Shown here: piece after piece, positions 8,437 through 17,130 of the stretch | Layout: each line of letters opens with the position of its first letter | Position numbering within the stretch: position 1 is the stretch's first letter | DNA from: an uncultured Bacteroidaceae bacterium | GTDB taxonomy: Bacteria; Bacteroidota; Bacteroidia; Bacteroidales; Bacteroidaceae | NCBI GenBank assembly: GCA_905234125.1 | Contig: CAJOGQ010000014.1 | Coordinates: 1 to 53,898 of the forward strand | DNA: 53,898 bases | Direction of reading: 5' to 3' | The notes under the pieces: model-generated | What the model saw: only the letters and a program-made list of their open reading frames with translations | Database searches by the model: none | What the model was told of the DNA's origin: nothing | Program-made: the position numbers and the translations under genes

Positions 8437-8452
8437 CACCACGAAACCCATC

Positions 8453-8849
8453 GGGGATGACTGGATTTGACAGCAAGCCGAGGTGGTACGTAAGCATGCA
8501 GAGAGTCGATGCCCCTCTCTTAAATCTCAGACATCAAAAGATTAATTGGCGAAACTCGTTACGCTCTCGCTGCCTAATCGAAGCATAGTAGATATGGCCT
8601 AATTCCCTCGCCAGGCGGGGGAACGAGACATCGCCCGGAAAGCTACCTGTCCTGAAGCGTTCCGATCAGCGGTGCCAGAAAATCAGGAATAGTTGGTAGT
8701 AGCCTCGTACTGCCGATGAAGCTTTAGAGGATAAGGATGCAGTTGGTGGTCTTGGTCTTGCTGCATCACGAAAACCCAAGGCAAGAATAAGCATGTAGAA
8801 GGCGTATGGCTTCCTTGTTTGGACGAGGGTTCAATCCCCTCCATCTCCA
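8453..8849 (+). ncRNA. ssrA: Transfer-messenger RNA (tmRNA)
   Basis: The RNA rescues stalled ribosomes and tags the unfinished protein. The 5' end GGGGATGACTGGATTTGACA is the classical tmRNA opening. Its first seven bases pair with CATCTCC at 8842-8848 to form the acceptor stem, leaving A8849 as discriminator. The T arm is GAGGG-TTCAATC-CCCTC just before it. The tag frame runs from GGC at 8548 to the TAA ending at 8577 and encodes GETRYALAA, with the usual ALAA ending. The 3' CCA is not encoded (CTA follows A8849), so it must be added by nucleotidyltransferase. Length is about 397 nt. A 14-bp copy of the 3' end lies 60 bp downstream. Confidence 0.95.
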
Positions 8850-8910
8850 CTATGTTACGATGAAGGGTCTTGAACCTTACGAGATTAATTCTTGGTCCCT
8901 CCATCTCCAC
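8837..8910. repeat. Direct repeat of the tmRNA 3' end
   Basis: CCCTCCATCTCCAC occurs at 8837-8850, inside the tmRNA T arm and acceptor, and again at 8897-8910, just before the terminator. The intervening 46 bp contain no T-arm and no gene. Such a duplicated tmRNA end is what a tyrosine-integrase element leaves behind, but no integrase is present. Confidence 0.6.
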
Positions 8911-8912
8911 AA

Positions 8913-8938
8913 AAAGGCACAACTTCGGTTGTGCCTTT
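8913..8938 (+). terminator. tmRNA terminator with UUCG tetraloop
   Basis: AAAGGCACAAC pairs perfectly with GTTGTGCCTTT around the stable loop TTCG (11-bp stem). It lies downstream of tmRNA and 57 bp before glmS. Confidence 0.85.
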
Positions 8939-8995
8939 GTACAAAAGAAGGCATTGACCCTAACACATTACACATTATTTATATTATAGAACACT

Positions 8996-10840
8996 ATGTG
9001 CGGCATCGTAGGATACTTAGGTAAGCGAAATGCTTATCCCGTCCTGATTAAGGGACTCAAGAGACTGGAATATCGTGGTTATGACAGCGCAGGCGTAGCT
9101 CTCCTCACGAAGGATGGCGACCTGCGGGTGTACAAGACCAAGGGAAAGGTGGCCGATCTGGAGGCGTTTGCTTCGGACAAGGACACCACGGGCACTGTCG
9201 GCATCGCCCACACACGCTGGGCCACGCACGGCGAACCCAACTCGACGAATGCGCATCCCCATATTTCCTATACAGGCAATCTGGCCATCATCCACAACGG
9301 CATCATTGAGAACTATGCTGTGCTGAAGAAGCAGTTGCAGGAGCATGGCATCGCCTTCAAGAGTAACACGGACACGGAAGTGCTGGTGCAACTGATTGAG
9401 TATGTGAGGACGAAGAAGAATCTCGATTTGCTCACGGCAGTACGCACAGCTTTGCAGTCTGTCATTGGCGCATACGCTATCGCGATTCTCGACAAGGACG
9501 ACCCTGATCAGATTATTGCGGCGAGGAAGAGCAGTCCATTGGTGGTGGGCATCGGTGAGGAGGAATTTTTCCTTGGTTCGGATGCCAGCCCCATCATCGA
9601 ATATACAGATAAGGTCATCTACTTAGATGATAAGGACATAGCCGTGATTCGTCGTGGCAAGGAAGTGGAAGTGGTTGACTTCAACAACGAAAAGATGGAG
9701 CATGAGGTGACGAAAGTGGACTTGAACCTGGCTCAGATTGAGAAGGGAGGATTCCCCCACTTCATGTTGAAGGAAATTTTCGAACAGCCGGAGTGTCTGA
9801 AGGACTGCATGAGAGGCCGTGTGAATGTGGAGGCGAACAACGTGACGCTCTCGGCCATCATCGACAACAGGAAGTTCCTGATTAATCCTCGAAGAATCAT
9901 CATCGTGGCATGCGGAACGAGTTGGCACGCTGGTCTCATTGGCAAACAACTCATTGAGGATTTCTGCCAAATTCCTGTAGAGGTGGAGTATGCGAGTGAG
10001 TTCCGCTATAGCAAGCCTGTCATCAATGAGCAGGACGTGGTGATTGCGATCAGTCAGTCGGGTGAGACTGCCGACACGCTTGCCGCTATTGAGTTGGCTA
10101 AGTCAAAGGGAGCATTCATCTATGGCATCTGTAACGCTATTGGAAGCAGTATTCCGAGAGCCACAAACACGGGTTCGTACATCCACGTAGGACCTGAAAT
10201 CGGTGTGGCTTCGACCAAAGCTTTCACAGGCCAGGTGACGGTGCTGACAATGCTGGCATTGGCTTTGGGCAAGGAACGTGGAACGATTGACAATGTGCGA
10301 TATACCCGTGTGCTCGAAGCGTTGAATGAGATTCCCAACAAGATGGAGGAGTTGCTGAAGTTGGGCGAGGATATCAAGGACATCAGCCGGATTTTCACGT
10401 ATGCGCACAACTTCTTGTACTTGGGTCGCGGATATAACTATCCTGTAGCATTGGAGGGAGCGCTGAAACTGAAAGAAATCTCCTATATTCATGCGGAGGG
10501 CTATCCTGCCGCAGAAATGAAGCACGGACCGATTGCGTTGATTGACGATGAAATGCCCGTGGTGGTGGTGGCCACGAAGAACGTACTGTACGAAAAGGTG
10601 GTCAGCAACATTCAGGAAATCAAGGCGAGAAAGGCAAGAGTCATCGCCATCGTAAGTGAAGGCGACGAGACCATCAGGAAGATGGCAGATGCGGTGATTG
10701 AGTTGCCTCATACGGAAGAATGCCTGGAACCGCTGTTGGCTTCGATTCCTTTGCAGATGCTGGCGTATTATATCGCTGTAGCGAAAGGAAAGGATGTGGA
10801 TCAGCCACGAAACTTGGCTAAATCGGTGACTGTGGAGTAG
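8996..10840 (+). CDS. glmS: Glutamine--fructose-6-phosphate aminotransferase (isomerizing)
   Basis: GlmS makes glucosamine-6-phosphate from fructose-6-phosphate and glutamine, the entry step to peptidoglycan and lipid A amino sugars, in the cytoplasm. The N-terminal glutaminase domain starts MCGIVGYLGKRNAYPVLIKG, with Cys2 the nucleophile after Met removal, followed by LEYRGYDSAGVA and HTRWATHGEP. Two SIS sugar-isomerase domains follow: CGTSWHAGLIGKQLIEDF and SQSGETADTLAAI near residues 303-365, then GRGYNYPVALEGALKLKEIS and HAEGYPAAEMKHGPIALI near 475-520. The C-terminus DQPRNLAKSVTVE is the canonical ending. At 614 residues it is full length. No glmS ribozyme was recognised in the 57-bp leader. 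Confidence 0.97.
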   Translation: MCGIVGYLGKRNAYPVLIKGLKRLEYRGYDSAGVALLTKDGDLRVYKTKGKVADLEAFASDKDTTGTVGIAHTRWATHGEPNSTNAHPHISYTGNLAIIHNGIIENYAVLKKQLQEHGIAFKSNTDTEVLVQLIEYVRTKKNLDLLTAVRTALQSVIGAYAIAILDKDDPDQIIAARKSSPLVVGIGEEEFFLGSDASPIIEYTDKVIYLDDKDIAVIRRGKEVEVVDFNNEKMEHEVTKVDLNLAQIEKGGFPHFMLKEIFEQPECLKDCMRGRVNVEANNVTLSAIIDNRKFLINPRRIIIVACGTSWHAGLIGKQLIEDFCQIPVEVEYASEFRYSKPVINEQDVVIAISQSGETADTLAAIELAKSKGAFIYGICNAIGSSIPRATNTGSYIHVGPEIGVASTKAFTGQVTVLTMLALALGKERGTIDNVRYTRVLEALNEIPNKMEELLKLGEDIKDISRIFTYAHNFLYLGRGYNYPVALEGALKLKEISYIHAEGYPAAEMKHGPIALIDDEMPVVVVATKNVLYEKVVSNIQEIKARKARVIAIVSEGDETIRKMADAVIELPHTEECLEPLLASIPLQMLAYYIAVAKGKDVDQPRNLAKSVTVE

Positions 10841-10914
10841 GATTCGGCGTGTGAAAACCGCCGAACACGAACGCCAACAGAGGCGCGGAGAACACAAAAG
10901 AGGAGAAAGGAATC

Positions 10915-11610
10915 ATGCGAATAGATATCATCACGGTGTTGCCGGAACTGATTGAGCCGTTCACGCAGGAGAGCATTCTGGGAAGGGCGCAGAAGAAAGG
11001 ACTGGCAGAGATTCATGTACACAACCTAAGGGACTACACGACCGATAAGCATCGGCGGGTGGATGATTATCCCTTTGGTGGAGCGGCAGGCATGCTGATT
11101 CAGTGTCAGCCGTTGGATGCCTGCATCTCGGCCTTGAAGGCAGAGCGCACGTATGATGAGATCATCTTCACGGCTCCTGACGGGGAAAAGTTTGACCAGC
11201 CGATGGCGAACGAACTGTCGCTGAAAGAGAATATCATCATTATCTGCGGACACTACAAGGGCATCGACTACCGCATCCGCGAGCACCTCATCACTCGCGA
11301 GGTCTCCATCGGCGACTACGTACTGACGGGTGGCGAACTGGCGGCGGCGGTGATGGCTGATGCGATTGTGCGGGTCATACCTGGAGTGATAGGTGACGTG
11401 GAAAGTGCACTCTCCGATTCATTTCAAGACAACCTGTTAGAACCACCAGTCTATACGCGTCCTGCTAAGTATCATCCAGTTAGCAATCCTGAAGAGACAT
11501 GGACGGTACCAGAGATTCTCCTATCAGGCCATGAGGCTAAAATCAAGGAATGGGAATACGAAAAGGCCTTGGAACGAACCAAGGCCTTACGCCCTGACTT
11601 GCTGGACTAA
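10915..11610 (+). CDS. trmD: tRNA (guanine-37-N1)-methyltransferase
   Basis: TrmD methylates G37 next to the anticodon of tRNAs reading CNN and some other codons, preventing +1 frameshifting. The 231-residue protein has the family opening [16 protein letters not shown], the [11 protein letters not shown] segment, the SAM-binding knot motifs [13 protein letters not shown] and [13 protein letters not shown], and the C-terminal [10 protein letters not shown] and [14 protein letters not shown] purine-rich AGAGGAGAAAGGA lies just before the ATG and could act as a ribosome-binding site, which is unusual for this phylum. A 7-bp hairpin (10843-10865) lies in the 74-bp gap after glmS but has no T-run, so read-through from glmS is possible. 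The gene is convergent with the Na/Pi cotransporter. Confidence 0.96.
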   Translation: MRIDIITVLPELIEPFTQESILGRAQKKGLAEIHVHNLRDYTTDKHRRVDDYPFGGAAGMLIQCQPLDACISALKAERTYDEIIFTAPDGEKFDQPMANELSLKENIIIICGHYKGIDYRIREHLITREVSIGDYVLTGGELAAAVMADAIVRVIPGVIGDVESALSDSFQDNLLEPPVYTRPAKYHPVSNPEETWTVPEILLSGHEAKIKEWEYEKALERTKALRPDLLD

Positions 11611-11627
11611 TCATATTCAATATTGTA

Positions 11628-13394
11628 TCAGACTCCTTTCAAGCGGGTGCCCATACGAGCCTCGACCACATTGACTACATAGTCGCCAAGTTTCTCACAC
11701 TCGTTGATGAGATCCATATAGATGGTACCAACGGCATAGGTGTACTTATGGTTGTTGATGTCGTTGATGTTCTGCGACTTGAGCTGATTGCGGAAGTTGT
11801 TGATTTCGTTCTCGATGTTGAATGTGCGATTCACGTCGTAACTTTCCTTTCGGCCACCCATCAAACGATTCATCTCCGAAAGCGATTGATCTGTGAGTCC
11901 CATCATCTGGTATATATGCTCATACTGATCTTCCGTGAAGTGGTCTTGCTTTCCGTTGAACTTACGATTGATGGTTCGCGCCATGTTGTAGCAGGCGTCA
12001 CCAATCGACTCCAATTCGGAGATTTCGCGCAGCATGGCACGAATTTTCGCTTTCGTTTCGTCTGACAGATGGGCATCACTGACAGAGTCGAGATACTTGG
12101 CAATCTCCAATTCCATGTTATCCGATATGTCTTCATACTTCTCAATGCGCGCATAGAGCTTGTCGAAATCGCCCGCCTTGACATCTTTTTTCTTCTTCGA
12201 GATACTGCTGGAAAGACCAAGCAAATCCACTACCATACCGAACATGCGCTGCATACGTTCTGAGAACGAGGTGATTTCCTTCTGTGCCTCGAACACAGAC
12301 AGCTCAGGAGTCTTCATGAAGCCGGCCGTGATGAAATGCAAGCGGAAGTCCTCTTCCTCGTCAACTTTAGGCTTGATGACCCAGCAAACAAATTTTTCAA
12401 TCTGAGGAATGAACCAAATAAGGATGGCAGTGTTGACCACATTAAAAGTGGTATGGAAAGCTGCCAGCACGAAGTTCAGCTTAGCTGCGTTGGCAAGGAA
12501 AGCGGTGCTACTGGCACTTTCCTTAGTCATCTCCACATCATAGCCAACCCATCCGCACACCATATCAATGAAATAGCGGAAGACAAACAGAATCCACAAA
12601 ACGCCGAACACGTTGAAGAACATGTGAGCCAAGGCTGCACGACGAGCCTGTGTGTTGGCCGAGAGGGCGGCAAGGTTCGAGGTGACGGTCGTTCCGATGT
12701 TCTCACCCAGCACAAGGGCGATACCCTGATAGATAGGCATGGCACCCGTGGAGCAGAGCAACATCGTGATGGCCATCACCGCTGCCGACGACTGCACGCA
12801 GAATGTCATGACACCACCGAGGATCAGAAAGACAAGCGTGGTCCAGAACGAGTTGGGGTCAAACGACTTGAAGAAAGAAGTAACAACGTCGTTGTTAGCC
12901 AAATCCATAGACATTCCCGTCGCCTTCAGCGTGGTCAGACCTAAGAGCAAGAGGCCGATACCAAATAGGAAATCGCCAATGTAGCGGTGCTTCTTCATGT
13001 AGATGAGCACGATGCCAATGAAGAAACCAACATAAGAAACGATGCTGATATCGAACGGAGAGGCTTCGCTACCCGCTGTACCCACCGCCATGATCCATGC
13101 GGTAAGCGTGGTGCCGATGTTGGCACCCATGATGACCGATATTGCCTGTGCCAATGTGAGCAAGCCTGCGTTGACGAACGAGACGGTCATCACCGTCGTG
13201 GCTGTCGAAGACTGTACTGAAGCTGTAACGACTGTTCCTGTCAACATTCCCGTGAAACGGTTGGTGGTCATGGCGCCCAGCACGTGGCGCAACTGCGGAC
13301 CTGCCATCTTCTGGAGGGCTTCACTCATAGCCTTCATACCGAACATCAGCAGGGCGAGCGAGCCGAGAAGCTTGAAAATAATCCAAATTGACAT
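11628..13394 (-). CDS. Na/Pi cotransporter family protein with PhoU-like domain
   Basis: A 588-residue inner-membrane protein of the NptA/YjbB (SLC34-like) family, expected to move phosphate with sodium. It has the two inverted QSS repeats of the family: VVTASVQSSTATTVMTVSFV near residue 60 and CVQSSAAVMAITMLLCSTGA near 200, each followed by the IMGANIGTTLT or LGENIGTTVT motif. The C-terminal 230 residues (about 350-580) are soluble and helical, with segments such as LYARIEKYEDISDNMELEIA and SIGDACYNMARTINRKFNG that resemble PhoU repeats, as in other members of this branch. The start at 13394 follows the -7 element at 13429-13436. It is divergent from the GH35 gene. Confidence 0.9.
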   Translation of the reverse strand: MSIWIIFKLLGSLALLMFGMKAMSEALQKMAGPQLRHVLGAMTTNRFTGMLTGTVVTASVQSSTATTVMTVSFVNAGLLTLAQAISVIMGANIGTTLTAWIMAVGTAGSEASPFDISIVSYVGFFIGIVLIYMKKHRYIGDFLFGIGLLLLGLTTLKATGMSMDLANNDVVTSFFKSFDPNSFWTTLVFLILGGVMTFCVQSSAAVMAITMLLCSTGAMPIYQGIALVLGENIGTTVTSNLAALSANTQARRAALAHMFFNVFGVLWILFVFRYFIDMVCGWVGYDVEMTKESASSTAFLANAAKLNFVLAAFHTTFNVVNTAILIWFIPQIEKFVCWVIKPKVDEEEDFRLHFITAGFMKTPELSVFEAQKEITSFSERMQRMFGMVVDLLGLSSSISKKKKDVKAGDFDKLYARIEKYEDISDNMELEIAKYLDSVSDAHLSDETKAKIRAMLREISELESIGDACYNMARTINRKFNGKQDHFTEDQYEHIYQMMGLTDQSLSEMNRLMGGRKESYDVNRTFNIENEINNFRNQLKSQNINDINNHKYTYAVGTIYMDLINECEKLGDYVVNVVEARMGTRLKGV

Positions 13395-13428
13395 ACGATG
13401 AAATGTTTTTAGTTAGTTTATCGTTGTG

Positions 13429-13436
13429 CAAAGGTA
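13429..13436 (-). promoter_or_regulatory. -7 promoter element for the Na/Pi cotransporter
   Basis: TACCTTTG on the minus strand, 35 bp upstream of the start codon. The heptamer repeat block begins directly upstream of it. Confidence 0.65.
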
Positions 13437-13445
13437 AGTATTTTG

Positions 13446-13543
13446 AGTGAAAAGTGAAGAGTGAAAAGTAAAAAAATCTAAATTTCTCTTCTTCAAATGG
13501 CAAGTAAAATAGATTTTTCACTTTTCACTCTTCACTTTTCACC
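13446..13543. repeat. Inverted pair of TTTTCAC heptamer arrays in a divergent promoter
   Basis: The left arm (from 13449) and right arm (ending 13543) are near-perfect inverted copies. Each contains four 7-bp units of the type TTTTCAC, TTTTCAC, TCTTCAC, TTTTCAC and ends at an internal TAGAT. Each arm points at its own -7 element (13429-13436 leftwards, 13551-13558 rightwards). The same arrangement recurs at 22957-23059. Confidence 0.8.
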
Positions 13544-13550
13544 TAAAATC

Positions 13551-13558
13551 ACTACCTT
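13551..13558 (+). promoter_or_regulatory. -7 promoter element for the GH35 gene
   Basis: TACCTTTG, starting 43 bp after the first base of the TAGATTTTT motif and 34 bp before the GH35 start codon. Confidence 0.65.
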
Positions 13559-13592
13559 TGTGGTGCGATTATCACCAAACCTATTTATATTT

Positions 13593-15938
13593 ATGAAGAA
13601 AATCATTTGTTTGTTCTCCCTGCTGATGGCCTTGACGGCCACACCCGCTTTCGCACAGAAAGCCCAGGGAAGTTTCGAGACAGGCAACGGCACGTTCCTG
13701 CTGAATGGCAAACCCTTCGTCGTGAAGGCTGCCGAGATTCATTACCCCCGTATTCCCAAGCCTTATTGGGATCACCGCATCAAGATGTGCAAGGCATTAG
13801 GCATGAACACCGTGTGCATCTATATCTTCTGGAACATCCACGAACAACGTGAGGGCGAGTTCGACTTCACGGGCAACAACGACGTGGCTGAGTTCTGCCG
13901 ACTGGCTCAGAAAAACGGCATGTACGTCATCGTGCGCCCTGGTCCCTACGTTTGCGCCGAGTGGGAGATGGGTGGTCTGCCCTGGTGGCTCCTGAAGAAG
14001 AAGGACATCAAGCTCCGTGAGCGTGACCTCTACTTCATGGAACGCGTGAAAATATTCGAGCAGAAGGTGGGCGAACAGCTGGCTGGTCTGACCATTCAGA
14101 AGGGCGGACCCATCATCATGGTGCAGGTGGAGAACGAGTATGGCTCGTATGGTGAGGACAAACCCTACGTCTCTGAGATTCGTGATTGTCTGCGTGGCAT
14201 CTACGGGAAGGAGTTAGCGCTCTTCCAGTGCGACTGGTCGTCCAACTTCGAGAAAAACGGTCTTGATGACCTCACTTGGACGATGAACTTCGGTACGGGC
14301 GCCAACATCAACGACCAGTTCCGTCGCCTCGGCGAACTTCGTCCCAACGCTCCCAAGATGTGCTCCGAGTTCTGGAGCGGATGGTTCGACAAGTGGGGCG
14401 CTCGTCATGAGACCCGTCCTGCCAAGGACATGGTCGATGGTATGGACGAAATGCTCTCCAAGGGCATCTCCTTCTCTCTCTACATGACCCACGGCGGAAC
14501 ATCCTTCGGACACTGGGCAGGTGCGAACTCTCCTGGCTTCGCTCCCGACGTCACTTCGTATGACTACGATGCCCCCATCAACGAGTATGGTCTTGCCACA
14601 CCCAAGTTCGATGAGCTCCGCAAGATGATGGCCAAATACAACGACGGCAAGGCTCTCCCCGCAGTGCCCAAGGCTCCCATGCCCATCATCACTGTGCCAA
14701 AGTTTGAACTGAAGGAGTTTGCGCCCCTCAGTTCCGGCATCGACAAGGAAGATGAGGGCGAACTCAAGACCTTCGAGGAGATGGACATGGGCTGGGGCTC
14801 CATGATCTATGCCGCCATGCTGCCAGAGATTCCCGTGCCAAGCACCCTCACCGCCGACGTTCACGACTTCGCCCAGGTGTTCATCGGTGACAAGTACATC
14901 GGAAAAATTGACCGCGTCAAGAACGAGAAATCCCTCACCCTGCCCCCCACCAAGCGCGGCGAGGCACTCACCATCCTTGTCGAAGGTATGGGTCGCATCA
15001 ACTTCGGACGCGCCATCAAGGACTTCAAGGGAATTGTGAGCGATGTAACCCTCACCGCCGATGTCCCCATCGATGGCATTGGCACGAAGCCCGACACCGA
15101 AATCACCATCAAACCAAAGGCGTGGAACCTCTGCACCATCCCCGACGACTATGCCACCGCTGTCAAAGCTCTGTCAGCAACGAAGCCCGAAGACCACACG
15201 TGGGAAGGTCGCGGCTACTATCGTGGCTACTTCAACCTCACCAAGGTGGGTGACACCTTCCTCAACTTCGAGACTTGGGGCAAGGGACAGGTCTATGTGA
15301 ATGGTCACGCGATGGGTCGCATCTGGTCGATTGGACCGCAGCAAACACTCTACATACCCGGATGCTGGCTGAAGAAGGGACAAAACGAAGTCATCGTCCT
15401 CGACGTCGTAGGTCCCAAGGAAGCTGTCGTGTGGGGTCAGGCTGAGCCTGAGCTCAACAAGCTCCAGCTGGAGAAGAGCAACAAGCACAACAACATCGGC
15501 GACAAGCCCGACCTCAACAGCGCCACACCAGCCGCCACAGGAGCCTTCAACGGAGGCAATGGCTGGCAGACCGTTAAATTCAATGGACAGAAGAAGGGTC
15601 GCTACCTCGCCATCGAATGTCTCTCCACTCAGAAGGACGGCGACCGCGTAGCCATCGCCGAGCTATATCTGCAAGGTGCTGACAGCAAGCGCATCTCCCG
15701 TGAGCCTTGGACGACCAAGTACACCAACTCTGAGGAGGAGAACGGAAACCACACCGGCGACAAGGTTTACGACCTGCAGGAATCTACCTACTGGCAGACC
15801 GAGAAGAGCGCAACCCTACCCCACCTCCTGGTCATCGACCTTGGCAGTGAGCAAACCGTCTCCGCCCTCGAATACCTTCCCCGTGCCGAACAGGGAGCTC
15901 CCGGAAGCGTGAAGAACTACAAGATTTACCTCTATTAG
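13593..15938 (+). CDS. Exported GH35 beta-galactosidase with C-terminal F5/8-type domain
   Basis: A 781-residue exported glycoside hydrolase of family 35 that should release terminal beta-galactose from plant or host glycans. After the signal peptide (MKKIICLFSLLMALTATPAFA) the catalytic barrel begins FLLNGKPFVVKAAEIHYPRI. The acid/base Glu is E182 in VQVENEYGSYG and the nucleophile is E259 in MCSEFWSGWFDKWG. Jelly-roll domains follow, with WGKGQVYVNGHAMGRIWSIG typical of GH35. The last 130 residues (SATPAATGAFNGGNGWQT through LLVIDLGSEQTVSALEYLPR) look like a CBM32-type discoidin domain. The longer frame from 13497 crosses the promoter and repeat, so the ATG before the signal peptide was chosen. 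It stands alone with its own promoter and terminator. Confidence 0.93.
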   Translation: MKKIICLFSLLMALTATPAFAQKAQGSFETGNGTFLLNGKPFVVKAAEIHYPRIPKPYWDHRIKMCKALGMNTVCIYIFWNIHEQREGEFDFTGNNDVAEFCRLAQKNGMYVIVRPGPYVCAEWEMGGLPWWLLKKKDIKLRERDLYFMERVKIFEQKVGEQLAGLTIQKGGPIIMVQVENEYGSYGEDKPYVSEIRDCLRGIYGKELALFQCDWSSNFEKNGLDDLTWTMNFGTGANINDQFRRLGELRPNAPKMCSEFWSGWFDKWGARHETRPAKDMVDGMDEMLSKGISFSLYMTHGGTSFGHWAGANSPGFAPDVTSYDYDAPINEYGLATPKFDELRKMMAKYNDGKALPAVPKAPMPIITVPKFELKEFAPLSSGIDKEDEGELKTFEEMDMGWGSMIYAAMLPEIPVPSTLTADVHDFAQVFIGDKYIGKIDRVKNEKSLTLPPTKRGEALTILVEGMGRINFGRAIKDFKGIVSDVTLTADVPIDGIGTKPDTEITIKPKAWNLCTIPDDYATAVKALSATKPEDHTWEGRGYYRGYFNLTKVGDTFLNFETWGKGQVYVNGHAMGRIWSIGPQQTLYIPGCWLKKGQNEVIVLDVVGPKEAVVWGQAEPELNKLQLEKSNKHNNIGDKPDLNSATPAATGAFNGGNGWQTVKFNGQKKGRYLAIECLSTQKDGDRVAIAELYLQGADSKRISREPWTTKYTNSEEENGNHTGDKVYDLQESTYWQTEKSATLPHLLVIDLGSEQTVSALEYLPRAEQGAPGSVKNYKIYLY

Positions 15939-16001
15939 GATAGTAAAGTAAGATAGTGAAACTTGTCGAAATAGTAAAACCAGTAAACGAAACAAAAGAA
16001 A

Positions 16002-16040
16002 AACGCCTCGGCTGGAATTCCAACCAAGGCGTTTCTTTTT
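16002..16040. terminator. Bidirectional terminator between GH35 and ilvC
   Basis: AACGCCT pairs with AGGCGTT, with an inner TGGAATTCCA palindrome, flanked by a T-run on the right and an A-run on the left. It sits between two convergent genes and can serve both. Confidence 0.75.
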
Positions 16041-16060
16041 GTTCTCTAATGAATCGAGAA

Positions 16061-17085
16061 TTAGTTGTTCTCAGGACGGAGCTGACGAACCACCTCAGCA
16101 GTACGCCACATCTCAGAGTCGTGAAGAGCAGCGAGCTCCTTCTCCAAACCTACGCGATAGTCAGGCTTAGAGTTAGCGTCGATAGAGATCTGAGCCTCAT
16201 GACCTGACTTCACAGAAGCATAGAGCTTTTCAACAACGGGCTTGATCGCATCGTGGAACGGACCCATCCAGTCGAGGGCACCGCGCTGTGCAGTCGTAGA
16301 GCAGTTAGCGTACATCCAGTCCATACCCTTCTGAGCGAAGAGAGGCATGAGTGACTGAGTGAGCTCTTCAACTGTCTCGTTGAATGCCTCAGATGGAGCA
16401 CCTCATACTGAGCGAGGAGCAGACCCTGGATGGCACCCATCAATGAACCACGCTCGCCAGTGAGGTCAGAAGTGGCCTCGCGCTGGAAAGTGGTCTCGAA
16501 CAAGTAACCAGAACCGATGCCGATACCAAGAGCGAGAGTGCGGTCAAGAGCTTTGCCCGTAGCGTCCTGATATACAGCATAAGAAGAGTTCAAACCACGA
16601 CCCTCGAGGAACATGGTGCGGAGTGATGTACCAGAACCCTTAGGAGCAACCATGATTACGTCGATGTCCTTAGCAGGAACACAACCTGTGCGGTCGTTCC
16701 AAGTGATAGCGAAACCATGAGAGAAGTAGAGAGCCTTACCAGGAGTGAGGTACTTCTTCAGCGTGGGCCATACAGACATCACGGCTGCGTCTGAAAGCAG
16801 ACACATCACGATGGTGCCCTTGTCGGCAGCCTCTTCGATGGAGAAGAGTGTCTCGCCAGGAACCCAACCGTCCTTGATTGCCTTCTCGAAAGTCTTGCCC
16901 TGGCGCTGGCCAACAATCACGTTGAAACCATTGTCACGCAGGTTGCAAGCCTGACCAGGACCCTGTACACCATAACCAATCACTGCGATGGTCTCGTCTT
17001 TGAGAATCTCACGAGCCTTCTCGAGTGGGAATTCTTCACGTGTCATTACCTCTTCGATAACGCCACCAAAATTCATTTTTGCCAT
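16061..17085 (-). pseudogene. ilvC: Ketol-acid reductoisomerase, frameshifted by a ~19-bp deletion
   Basis: IlvC is the NADPH-dependent reductoisomerase of valine, leucine and isoleucine synthesis. The N-terminal part (MAKMNFGGVIEEVMTREEF, IAVIGYGVQGPGQACNLRDN, GQRQGK, SDLTGERGSLMGAIQGLLLA) reads in one frame to residue 230, ending YEVL at 16396. The rest (SEAFNETVEELTQSLMPLF through AEVVRQLRPENN) continues in another frame from 16393 to 16061. Family members of this type are about 347 residues and carry seven residues of the form RANGH(T/S)P here. The two parts total 340, so 19 nt appear lost. CTCC at the junction (complement of 16395-16398) could be a collapsed direct repeat. Read as is, the gene gives a 291-residue product with a nonsense tail. 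A true mutation and an assembly or consensus error cannot be told apart. Confidence 0.85.
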
Positions 17086-17130
17086 TTTGAAGGATGTGCC
17101 CTTGCTGGTTTATTATATATAAATAATGTA

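Larger units (their letters stand above)
8141..8452. other. Gap between the secreted-protein gene and tmRNA
   Basis: No gene was found in these 312 bp. The left part holds a strong hairpin and a 22-bp tandem repeat, the right part the tmRNA promoter, each listed separately. Open frames crossing the stretch have no coding character. Confidence 0.6.

Noticed and set aside
8683-8922. 79-codon minus-strand frame with the peptide VEMEGIEPSSKQG
   Set aside because: It lies antisense to the tmRNA; this peptide is a well-known false product of reading the tmRNA 3' end backwards.
8940-8995. Possible glmS ribozyme or riboswitch before glmS
   Set aside because: The leader is only about 57 nt, AT-rich and lacks the glmS ribozyme core; that ribozyme is typical of Firmicutes.
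15943-15995. ATAGTAAA-rich stretch after the GH35 gene as a possible repeat array
   Set aside because: The units are irregular in length and do not match the 7-bp families, so it is just AT-rich sequence.
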